Assembly: GCF_900106645.1 (NCBI RefSeq)
Contig: NZ_FNMV01000002.1
Location: forward strand, 248,001 to 312,000
Direction: 5' to 3'
DNA length: 64,000 bases
Origin: Flavobacterium degerlachei
Lineage (GTDB): Bacteria > Bacteroidota > Bacteroidia > Flavobacteriales > Flavobacteriaceae
The translations under genes were made by a program, and so were the position numbers. Under the pieces are notes generated by a model. The model saw nothing but the letters and a program-made list of their open reading frames with translations. It had not been told where the DNA came from and made no database searches. This document shows positions 7,930 to 16,216 of this stretch, one piece after another (the first letter of the stretch is position 1; each line of letters opens with the position of its first letter).

Positions 7930-10368
7930 ATGCCAATTAGATTTCCATTTACTACAACTTCAAATTATATTTATCTTACATTTTCGCTAATACTAACGTT
8001 TTGGCTGATTACCATATTTGAGATATATTCTATTATATCCAATGGAATAGAAATAGAAGTTGCAAGCACACTTATATTCAAATTAATCAATGATTTCTGG
8101 ACAGGAATAATTATTGGTCTACTACTTCTACCGTTATATTTGGCATTTATTTACATCAAAAAGCCATTTAATGATATTGCAATTAAAATACTGTTTTGTT
8201 TAATTGTAATTGGCCAATTCGCCTTGGTAAAATACAGTCTTACCACGCTTATAAATCTTGGAGCAGATATTCTTGGCTACTCTATGGGAGACATGTACAC
8301 AACCGTTACCGCTTCAGAATCATTGTCGTATTTTTATTTCTTTCCTTTTATTTTGTTTCCCATGGTATATTTGGGCATCAATTTAGGTGTAAATACTGTT
8401 TTAATCAACTATTCAAATCAATGGAAAACTTATATTATTTCTGGAATAGTAGTACTTACTTTAGTTAGTTTAAGGTTCATCATTCCTGAAGTAACAAATA
8501 CTCGATATCAAAATAAGTTATCCTTCTTTACAACTGACATCATCCGATTTCAGAATGATAAAAATTTAACTAATTCAGCAAATTTATTTTATAAAAAGGA
8601 GTATCCACTAGTCAAACCTTTCAAGTCATCTGACGATGTTTTGGCCCCTTTTTTTGAAATCCATGAGGAGAAGCCAAATATAGTGATGATCATCGTAGAA
8701 GGATTAGGAAGTGAATTCATAGGCAAAAATGATTTTAGAGGGTTTACACCTTACCTTGACTCCTTAATTCCAAAATCATTGTATTGGGAAAATTTTGTCA
8801 GTAATGCTGGTAGGACTTTTGGAGCTCTTCCTTCGTTAATAGGATCGTTACCCTATGGAGAAAAAGGTTTCTTGGAATTAAATCCATTGCCATCACATAT
8901 CTCTCTAATTAGTGTTTTAAAAGCCAATGAATATACTACTTCTTACTATAGCGGTGACGAATCCAGTTTTGACAGAAAAATTAATTTCTTAGAATACAAT
9001 GGAATAGATAATGTAATAGACATTAATAAATTTGGACCCGGTTATCAAAAAACAAAAGAAAACTCAGGCGGGTTTTCATGGGGCTACCCCGATGCTGAAA
9101 TTTTCAAAAAAACATTATCAGAAATTGCAGGTAAAAAAGGACCACGTTTAGATATCGTTATGACGCTTACTAATCACGAACCTTTTGATTTTCCATCTAA
9201 AAATGTGTATTTAAAAAAGGTAGACAGCATCAGCAATTCCAATAAAAGTATTGCAGTTTCAGCATCTGAAATAAAAGCGTATAAAGATATATTTGCCTGT
9301 TTGCTATATACAGACACTTCCATCAAAAATTTTATGGAGTCCTATGCTAAAAGGCCTGATTATAAAAACACAATTTTCATAATCACAGGGGATCACAGAC
9401 TAATTCCTATAACACAAAGAGACAAATTAAGTCGTTTTCATGTTCCCTTTTATATTTACAGTCCTATGTTGAAAAAAACGGAAACTTTTAAATCCGTTTC
9501 ATCACATTGGGATGTTACTCCAAGTTTACTTTCTTTCTTAATGAACAATTACAAGTTCAATAAGATGCAAAAAACAACATGGATGAGTCAAGGATTAGAC
9601 ACCACGAAACAATTTAGAAATGTACACCGTATCCCTTTAATGCGCTATAAGGGTAGCATTAACGATTATATTTATAAGGACTACCTATATTCTGATGGAG
9701 AGTTATTTAAAATAACCGAAAATTTCAAAACTAACAAAATCGAAGATCAGGCTGTTCTAAAAACAATTTCCGACTCTTTACAAGAGTTTAAGAGGTTAAA
9801 TGCCTACTTAACACAGAAAAACAAAATTATTCCAAATTCTTTAAATATATACACGCAACCCGCCTTTGAGTTTTCTACAAAAGAACTTGCCGTAATTAAA
9901 AAATTGACAAATGGATTGAATTTTGACCAGACATTCTTACTAGCAAGAGAACTTGCATTTAATAAAGAAAGAAAAAATGCAAGATTACTGTGTAATTATA
10001 TTTTAAATGAATTACCTAATTATGGTGATGTAAGAACTTTAAAAGCAAGAACACTAGCCTGGGATGGCGATTATAAAAATGCCGAAATCGAATTATTAAA
10101 TGTAATAAAAAGAACTCCTTTTTACAATGACAGTTACCTCGCTTTGATGGACGTATATTGGTGGTCAGGCCAAAATGAAAAAGGAATTGCAATCGCTAAA
10201 AAAGCGATAAAAAACGATGTTAAGACACCAGAACTGAGCCTTAAATTAGCTCAGGCTTATAAAAGAACAAACAACCTTGCGAAATCAAACAAAATCATAG
10301 ATAGCATTATTAAAATTTATCCTAAAAATGTTGATTTCTTAAATTTCAAAAAATCCTTAAAAGAATGA
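7930..10368 (+). CDS. LtaS-like phosphotransferase (sulfatase fold) with C-terminal TPR domain, module 1
   Basis: The 812-residue protein starts with about five membrane helices (residues 14-185), then an alkaline-phosphatase/sulfatase-fold domain like lipoteichoic acid synthase and phosphoglycerol or phosphoethanolamine transferases. Probable metal and catalytic residues are Glu257 (IIVEGLGSEF), the nucleophile Thr296 (AGRTFGALPS), His416 (TNHEPF) and Asp488-His489 (ITGDHR). The extracytoplasmic C-terminus from about 640 is a TPR array that resembles the N-terminal TPRs of the next gene product. The stop overlaps the next start (ATGA). It likely decorates the polymer with a phosphate-linked group, as BcsG does for cellulose; donor and acceptor are unknown. 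Module 2 lacks it. Confidence 0.78.
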   Translation: MPIRFPFTTTSNYIYLTFSLILTFWLITIFEIYSIISNGIEIEVASTLIFKLINDFWTGIIIGLLLLPLYLAFIYIKKPFNDIAIKILFCLIVIGQFALVKYSLTTLINLGADILGYSMGDMYTTVTASESLSYFYFFPFILFPMVYLGINLGVNTVLINYSNQWKTYIISGIVVLTLVSLRFIIPEVTNTRYQNKLSFFTTDIIRFQNDKNLTNSANLFYKKEYPLVKPFKSSDDVLAPFFEIHEEKPNIVMIIVEGLGSEFIGKNDFRGFTPYLDSLIPKSLYWENFVSNAGRTFGALPSLIGSLPYGEKGFLELNPLPSHISLISVLKANEYTTSYYSGDESSFDRKINFLEYNGIDNVIDINKFGPGYQKTKENSGGFSWGYPDAEIFKKTLSEIAGKKGPRLDIVMTLTNHEPFDFPSKNVYLKKVDSISNSNKSIAVSASEIKAYKDIFACLLYTDTSIKNFMESYAKRPDYKNTIFIITGDHRLIPITQRDKLSRFHVPFYIYSPMLKKTETFKSVSSHWDVTPSLLSFLMNNYKFNKMQKTTWMSQGLDTTKQFRNVHRIPLMRYKGSINDYIYKDYLYSDGELFKITENFKTNKIEDQAVLKTISDSLQEFKRLNAYLTQKNKIIPNSLNIYTQPAFEFSTKELAVIKKLTNGLNFDQTFLLARELAFNKERKNARLLCNYILNELPNYGDVRTLKARTLAWDGDYKNAEIELLNVIKRTPFYNDSYLALMDVYWWSGQNEKGIAIAKKAIKNDVKTPELSLKLAQAYKRTNNLAKSNKIIDSIIKIYPKNVDFLNFKKSLKE

Positions 10369-11630
10369 TTTCAAAAACAGTATTTAAATTCAGTTTAATA
10401 ATCACATTTGCATGCGTGATTCAAATATATGGTCAAAAAAGCGTCTATAACGGTAATCCTGACACTTCTTTTGAAACAGCTCGTCAGTTAGCATTTAACG
10501 AGCAAAGGAAACAAGCTCAAGATACTTTAGTATCCATTTTGACAAAATACCCTGACTATCATGATATTCGTTCTTTTTTAGCCTCTACCTATTCGTGGGA
10601 TAGTGAATACAAAGATGCAAGAAAAGAATTTGCGTATGTATTAGAGAAGGATCCACAAAATAAAAATACTTGGATTGCCGCAATAAAAAATGAAATTTGG
10701 GCAGAAAAACCATATAATGCTTTAGAGATAACAGCTGAAGCATTGAAAAAATTTCCAGATGATGCCGAAATATTATACTTAAAGGCCACAGCACAAGAAA
10801 ACACAAACAATCCTTTAGAAGCTTACAGTACAATACAAGCTATATTAGACAAAAACCCTGAAGACCAAAAAGCGAAAGACTATAAAGTTAATTTAAGTAC
10901 AACACTTCGAAATAATACAATTGGAATTACTACGGCCGTCGATTTGTACTCGGAAGTCTTTGATCCCATGCAATATTACACTTTGTCTTACGGCCGACAA
11001 ACAAAGTACGGAAGTATAATAGCGAAATTTAATTTTAACAGAAGGTTTAATGAAAATGGAACTCAAGTTGAATTAGATATGTATCCAAAAATTGCAAAAG
11101 GACTATATGCTTATCTGAACGTAGGAGTTGCCAATACTTTCCTTTTTCCCGATTTAAGATATGGTGCTGAATTGTATAAATCATTACCTAAAAGTTTTGA
11201 AGTTTCACTTGGATTCCGTTCTCTACAATACGACACTACAACTAACATTTATACGGGTTCGATAGGATGGTATACTGGAAACAGTTATTTATCTTTCCGC
11301 CCTTATTTTACTCCAAGTGACAATGGCACCAGTACTTCTGGAACTTTCACCTACAGAAAATACCGTAGTGATGCTGACAATTACCTAGGCTTTACTCTTG
11401 GTATGGGGTTTTCTCCAGAAATAAACCAATTTAATTTTAGCGAAAATCAAAGTGCAATTGTGGACCTAAAATCCCAAAAACTAAATATGGGCTACTACTT
11501 TACCTCGGCTAACAAAAAAAATGCGTGGGGAGCACAATTTGGAGTGACACATCAAGAAATTACTTTTGATCAAGGGAATTACTTTTGGATTTATAATCTT
11601 GCTTTGTCATGGGATATTCGTTTTAAATAA
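10365..11630 (+). CDS. YaiO-type outer-membrane beta-barrel with N-terminal TPRs, module 1
   Basis: The 421-residue protein has a signal peptide (about residues 1-23, ending IYGQ), three or four TPR-like helical repeats to about residue 180, and a C-terminal half of alternating Tyr/Phe-rich beta-strands (YYTLSYGRQTKYGS, AYLNVGVANTFLF, GNSYLSFRPYF) ending LALSWDIRFK with a terminal aromatic, as expected for an outer-membrane barrel. This layout fits the YaiO family, found beside GT2 genes in Escherichia coli (yaiP-yaiO). It probably guides or exports the polymer made by the upstream synthase. Translation is coupled to the LtaS-like gene by a 4-base overlap. Confidence 0.8.
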   Translation: MISKTVFKFSLIITFACVIQIYGQKSVYNGNPDTSFETARQLAFNEQRKQAQDTLVSILTKYPDYHDIRSFLASTYSWDSEYKDARKEFAYVLEKDPQNKNTWIAAIKNEIWAEKPYNALEITAEALKKFPDDAEILYLKATAQENTNNPLEAYSTIQAILDKNPEDQKAKDYKVNLSTTLRNNTIGITTAVDLYSEVFDPMQYYTLSYGRQTKYGSIIAKFNFNRRFNENGTQVELDMYPKIAKGLYAYLNVGVANTFLFPDLRYGAELYKSLPKSFEVSLGFRSLQYDTTTNIYTGSIGWYTGNSYLSFRPYFTPSDNGTSTSGTFTYRKYRSDADNYLGFTLGMGFSPEINQFNFSENQSAIVDLKSQKLNMGYYFTSANKKNAWGAQFGVTHQEITFDQGNYFWIYNLALSWDIRFK

Positions 11631-11677
11631 AAACACAGCGATTAAAAAAATATCGTGAAATAACGAATCTAATTTTA

Positions 11678-11775
11678 GGACCACTTTTGAGCAATTAAAC
11701 GATACTAAATTAGCATAAAAGCTATTGATTATTTAGAATTCACGCGGCTACTACCTATTAAAGAAAAAGCAAAAC
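11678..11775 (+). pseudogene. Decayed 5' fragment of a DEAD-box helicase gene
   Basis: Bases 11679-11696 are identical over 18 positions to 18921-18938, covering codons 2-7 of the intact helicase gene plus the last base of its ATG. Similarity then continues at about three quarters identity (31 of 41 positions by hand) and more loosely to about 11775. Here the ATG has become AGG, and in-frame stops and small indels are present, so nothing is translated. It marks a duplication or insertion boundary between the two polysaccharide modules. The alignment was made by eye. Confidence 0.72.
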
Positions 11776-12308
11776 ATAAGCATCGCTAAACTAGATCCGT
11801 ATTTACTTTAGAAGGACAATGCTACGCTAATAATGAGATCGTTTAGGGAATTAGGAAAAGTAATCCTGACGCTTCTTGAAACTCTTTTTTTTTTTAAAAT
11901 TTACTCTATAAAAGTAGTAAGCAAAAAAAATAATATCTAAAAAAAAATGATGCAAAAACACCAGATTAGTTGCATTTAAACTCCTGTGCTTTTTTGTTCA
12001 TAACATCCAAAATCTGATTTTTGCTTGTTTACTTTAGTTACTTATATAAGGGTTTTATAATATTTTAAAATAAAACCCAATTTCTAAATATTTTAATTAA
12101 TTTAGAAAACTAAGCGATAAATTGCCGTTTTCACCATGAAAAACATAAGCTAATTGCCTCAAATTTAAGATCATACATTACAATAGTTACGCTTTAACGA
12201 CTATTTAGGTTATTGATAGGAAAAAGAAATCATTGTATTAAAAATTACATAAATTTAATATAGCGCAAACTTTTACTTATCTTAATTTAAAGAAAAACCA
12301 GTCAATAA
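11776..12308 (+). other. Gene-free region between the two polysaccharide modules
   Basis: No convincing reading frame is present; stops occur densely in all frames. At 11860-11882 a 23-base stretch matches codons near the N-terminus of the module 1 YaiO-like gene (10453-10477) with one mismatch and a 2-base gap, possibly a second remnant. A run of eleven T residues follows near 11885. The final 50 bases are the leader of the module 2 HEAT gene and hold TTATCTTAATTT, also seen in the module 1 leader. No clear TAnnTTTG element is placed correctly. Confidence 0.5.
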
Positions 12309-13538
12309 ATGCTGATATTAAATACACTAAGCGATTTAAGCAACCTATGTACAAATGAATTATCTGTGCAATATGGTGACTCTGCTTTATCTTTTTTAAA
12401 GGATTTATTCACTAACACAAAAAATGGATTGTATAATTATTACAATTCTACAAATTCGACTGAAATCTTTTATGATGTATTACAATATATAATTATCCCT
12501 CTATTATTATTAATCGTTTCTATATTTATTTACTTATTAATAACGAAGCGATATCGTTATCAAAAAAGATCACTTTTACGTATTGAATTAGATATTACAT
12601 CAGATAATTTTCTTACAGAACTTATTTTTTCAAATTTTTCTAAAGCGGAAATTGATAGCAAAATTGAAGAATATAAAAAAACAGCGATTTTTAAAAAAAA
12701 ATGGTTTAAGAAAATAATTTTAAATAAAATCATTTCAATTAAACAAAACATCAATGAAGTTGATCCCAATTTTCTACTAAAAATATATAAAAGTTTTGGG
12801 TTTGATCGCTATAGTAAAAAATTGATCTTAAGCAGAAATTGGAAAAATAAATTAGTAGGATTAAACCATTACCAAATATTGGGGTATAAAATTAAGACAG
12901 GTTACATTAGACCCTATTTAAACAAACCAAAAAATAAATATCTTAATTCAAACGCTTTAATTGCAATGATTGTTTTATCAGATGAACATTTTGAATTAAT
13001 AGCTAATTATAAAAGAAAGATTTCAAAAGCAGATGAGCTTAAAATTCTAAATATTATATATAGTAAGAAGGCCAATCTGCCTAAAAATATTAGTACTTGG
13101 CTTTACTCTGAAAATTCAGCCATTGTGACACTTGCTATAAAGTTGATGGTTCGCTATAGAAAGGCTCTAACGTTAGATGAAATAAAGCAGCTGATGAATT
13201 ATGATTCGATTAAGGTCAAAAATGAAACTTTATTAGCTATTAGATTACTGTTCATATTTGAAGCAAATGATTACTTAATTGAATACTATGAAACGATAGA
13301 AAATATAGAAACTAAAATTTCTTGTTTAAAAACCTTTGCAGTTATTGGAGATGATTCATCTAAAAAATTTCTCACTAAATTCTTGGAACAAGATCATATA
13401 GATGTGAAATTTCAACTTATTAAAACAATAAACAAACTCGATTGTCATTATTTTGAGACCTATAAAACCAATAACGGCACTGAAGTAAGTATAGTAGAAA
13501 AAATTTTACTTCACGTTAATAATCCATATATAAATTGA
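12309..13538 (+). CDS. HEAT-repeat protein with N-terminal membrane anchor, module 2
   Basis: This 409-residue protein is a diverged paralogue of the HEAT protein of module 1. It has a longer N-terminal stretch before the membrane helix (about residues 58-79, YIIIPLLLLIVSIFIYLLI), then an all-helical region. The C-terminal half aligns by eye with its paralogue (SAIVTLAIKLMVRYRKAL with SVVTFALKLADIYIQFQA; FLTKFLEQDHIDVKFQLIKT with a similar block). No catalytic motif is visible. Its stop overlaps the start of the synthase gene by four bases. A scaffold or coupling role between receiver and synthase is inferred from context only. Confidence 0.72.
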   Translation: MLILNTLSDLSNLCTNELSVQYGDSALSFLKDLFTNTKNGLYNYYNSTNSTEIFYDVLQYIIIPLLLLIVSIFIYLLITKRYRYQKRSLLRIELDITSDNFLTELIFSNFSKAEIDSKIEEYKKTAIFKKKWFKKIILNKIISIKQNINEVDPNFLLKIYKSFGFDRYSKKLILSRNWKNKLVGLNHYQILGYKIKTGYIRPYLNKPKNKYLNSNALIAMIVLSDEHFELIANYKRKISKADELKILNIIYSKKANLPKNISTWLYSENSAIVTLAIKLMVRYRKALTLDEIKQLMNYDSIKVKNETLLAIRLLFIFEANDYLIEYYETIENIETKISCLKTFAVIGDDSSKKFLTKFLEQDHIDVKFQLIKTINKLDCHYFETYKTNNGTEVSIVEKILLHVNNPYIN

Positions 13539-14968
13539 ATACAATAGAAAAATTAATCAATGCTTTTGAGTCGTTTATTATATACTACTCTATAAGTTAT
13601 CTTTTATTATACTTGACCTTAGCAATACTTTCTTGGGTAGCAATAAAAAAATATTACGATATGAAATATTTTTTACCCAAAGATATATTAGTTAGGTCTA
13701 ACCATGCAGTGGGTGTTTCAATAGTAGCTCCGGCTTTTAATGAAGCAGTCACAATTGAGTATAATGTTAAATCACTTCTTTCTCAAGAATATCCCAAATT
13801 TGAGGTTGTAATTATTAATGACGGCAGCACAGATGAAACTCTTGAAATACTTATTAGCAGGTTTAACCTTGTGAAAGTGGACTTTTTTTATCAGGAAAAA
13901 ATTCCAACACAAAAAGTTATAGGTCATTACAAATCAACAAATCCAATATATTCTAAACTACTTGTTGTAGACAAGTTAAATGGAAAAAGTAAAGCCGATG
14001 GCTCCAATGCAGGAATAAATTCTGCAAAATACGATCTTTTCATATGTACTGATGTAGACTGCATATTAAGAAAAGATACTATCACAATGTTAGCTAAACC
14101 ATTTATAGAAAACACTAAAAAAGTAATTGCTACTGGTGCAGCAATTAGAATTTCAAATTCATGTGAATTTAAAGACGGAACCTTATATAAATCGCATTAC
14201 CCAAGCAATTTTTTTGCTGGCTTTCAAGAACTAGAATATATACGTGCTTATCTATTTGGAAGGATGGCTTGGACTAGTGTAAATGGATTATTGCTAGTTT
14301 CTGGTGGTCTTGGAATGTTTGATAAAGAGACAGCTATTGCGGCCGGCGGGTATTGGCATAAGTCTCTTGGAGAAGATATGGAACTTATTACTCGAATGAG
14401 AAAACTGATGCATGAGAAAAAAGAAGAATTTTTAATTATATATATACCAGAGTCATTATGTTGGACTGAAGTTCCAAGTACGTTAGAAATATTTTTAAGG
14501 CAGCGCGTAAGATGGGCAAGAGGATTGGTACAAACATTATATTTACATAAAAATGTTTTTTTAAATCCAAAGTATGGGAAAACAGGTTTTCTAATTTTCC
14601 CCTATTTTATCTTTTTTGAGTTTTTAGTACCAATCGTAGAGGTCATAGGCCTAGTATTATTAATAATAGATATCCTTTTCTTTGATATAAATCTATATTA
14701 CCTAATGATAGGGAGTAGTTTTGTATACTTATTTTATATTACAATCACGCTTATTTCTGTATATTTAGATCAAGTCATTTACAATCATTATACAGGTATG
14801 AAAGAAGTTCTACGACTCATTTTTATGATTTTTGTTGAACCTTTAGTATTTCATCCTATAAACGTATTCGCATCTATTATAGGATATTGGCATTTTTTTA
14901 GACAAATAGAACAAAAATGGGGAATACAAGTACGTCAAGGATTCCTAAAAGCAAAAATAGAAAAATGA
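13535..14968 (+). CDS. Membrane GT2 polysaccharide synthase, module 2
   Basis: This 477-residue paralogue of the module 1 synthase has the same layout: an N-terminal membrane helix (about 14-36), GT2 core with Asp96 (INDGSTDE), DxD at Asp173/Asp175, GED at 279-281 and Q323xxRW327, then membrane helices at about 350-460. It appears to start with TTG, overlapping the upstream stop as TTGA; the first in-frame ATG would remove the membrane helix, so TTG is preferred and translation is probably coupled. The enzyme is expected to polymerise and extrude a beta-linked glycan. Retention of all catalytic residues in both paralogues argues that both are active. Confidence 0.84.
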   Translation: MNTIEKLINAFESFIIYYSISYLLLYLTLAILSWVAIKKYYDMKYFLPKDILVRSNHAVGVSIVAPAFNEAVTIEYNVKSLLSQEYPKFEVVIINDGSTDETLEILISRFNLVKVDFFYQEKIPTQKVIGHYKSTNPIYSKLLVVDKLNGKSKADGSNAGINSAKYDLFICTDVDCILRKDTITMLAKPFIENTKKVIATGAAIRISNSCEFKDGTLYKSHYPSNFFAGFQELEYIRAYLFGRMAWTSVNGLLLVSGGLGMFDKETAIAAGGYWHKSLGEDMELITRMRKLMHEKKEEFLIIYIPESLCWTEVPSTLEIFLRQRVRWARGLVQTLYLHKNVFLNPKYGKTGFLIFPYFIFFEFLVPIVEVIGLVLLIIDILFFDINLYYLMIGSSFVYLFYITITLISVYLDQVIYNHYTGMKEVLRLIFMIFVEPLVFHPINVFASIIGYWHFFRQIEQKWGIQVRQGFLKAKIEK

Positions 14969-16215
14969 AAAAAACAGTCTTTATTACCTTATCGATAGTA
15001 CTTTTTATCGCTAATTTACAAGCTCAAAAAATTGACACTGATAGTTTACTAGTTAAAGCATATTACGAATTAAAAACTACAAAAAACTATACAAAAGCAA
15101 TTGAACTTGCTAAATTAGGAATCAAAACTGCACCAAGCTACGTCGATTTTAATGTAGTCTTAGGAAGAAGTTACATGCTCATAAAAAAAACCGATAGTTC
15201 AAGGGTTTATTTTAATCGTGCTATAAATCAAAATCCAAAATACAAAGAGGTCTTTTCATATTTAACAAAACTTGAAATCCAAGATAAAAATTTACCAAAT
15301 GCTAAGAGCTGTATCGATAAAGCACTTCATTTTTATCCAGACGATTTAGATTTTAACCTATTGAAATTAAATATTCTAGAGTTAGAAAATGACAAGAATA
15401 AAACAATTGAGTTTTTAGATTACTTGATTGTAAAATATCCGTCAAATTTAGATTTTAAACAGAAATTGACTCAGTTAAAGACTAAACTAGATTCAGACAG
15501 AATAGGTATAAATTACAGCTATACAACATTTAGCCGAAACGGTGTTGGTCCATGGCAGCTTTCTGGTTTACAATACATTAGAGAACGAGAAAAAATAACA
15601 TTAGTTGGTCGAATAAACTATGCTGACCGACAATCTTTTGGTACTAGTATCAGTTCTGGATTTCAATATGAATTTGAAACATACATTAAAAATAATTCAA
15701 AAAGTTATTCCTATCTAAGTTCTTCCTATAGTGATGCTATCGTTTTTCCAAAATTACGACTTGGGTATTCTTATTTTCATAACTTTAAAAAAGGTTGGGA
15801 AGGAGATATTGGAGTACGCTATACAAAAACAGTCGATGATAATTTATATGCAGGCGTATTTGGAGTTGGAAAATATGTTGGTTCCTATTGGATCAATTTT
15901 AAATCCTATTTACTTATAAATAAAAGTGAAATTAATCCTGCTTTTACTGCTACTGCAAGATATTATTTTGATACAAAATATGACTACGCGACAGTATTGA
16001 TTGGTTATGGATCATCGCCAGATGAAAGAGTTTCTTTGGTTGACATACAAAAAAGAATATCATTAAATTCCTATAGAATTGGCGCCGGTTATTATAAATC
16101 ATTTAATAATCATTATTTGACTGGAATTCAAACAATATTTAACAATCAAGAATATGTACAAAACAAAACACAAAATGAATTCGAAATAGCATTAATGTTC
16201 CAATACAAATTCTAA
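14965..16215 (+). CDS. YaiO-type outer-membrane beta-barrel with N-terminal TPRs, module 2
   Basis: The start is placed at 14965 (ATGA overlap with the synthase stop) because it gives a clean signal peptide, MKKTVFITLSIVLFIANLQA; the earlier in-frame ATG at 14917 would add 16 hydrophilic residues. The mature protein has TPR-like helices to about residue 180 (YVDFNVVLGRSYMLIKKTDS, NPKYKEVFSYLTKLEIQDK) and then a beta-strand-rich domain ending EIALMFQYKF with a C-terminal Phe. It parallels the YaiO-like protein of module 1 and probably forms the export or guidance barrel for the module 2 polymer. Confidence 0.8.
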   Translation: MKKTVFITLSIVLFIANLQAQKIDTDSLLVKAYYELKTTKNYTKAIELAKLGIKTAPSYVDFNVVLGRSYMLIKKTDSSRVYFNRAINQNPKYKEVFSYLTKLEIQDKNLPNAKSCIDKALHFYPDDLDFNLLKLNILELENDKNKTIEFLDYLIVKYPSNLDFKQKLTQLKTKLDSDRIGINYSYTTFSRNGVGPWQLSGLQYIREREKITLVGRINYADRQSFGTSISSGFQYEFETYIKNNSKSYSYLSSSYSDAIVFPKLRLGYSYFHNFKKGWEGDIGVRYTKTVDDNLYAGVFGVGKYVGSYWINFKSYLLINKSEINPAFTATARYYFDTKYDYATVLIGYGSSPDERVSLVDIQKRISLNSYRIGAGYYKSFNNHYLTGIQTIFNNQEYVQNKTQNEFEIALMFQYKF

Positions 16216-16216
16216 T

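Noticed and set aside
14917..14964. Extended N-terminus of the module 2 YaiO-like protein
   Set aside because: It adds a hydrophilic leader in front of a clean signal peptide; the ATG at 14965 also gives the usual ATGA overlap.
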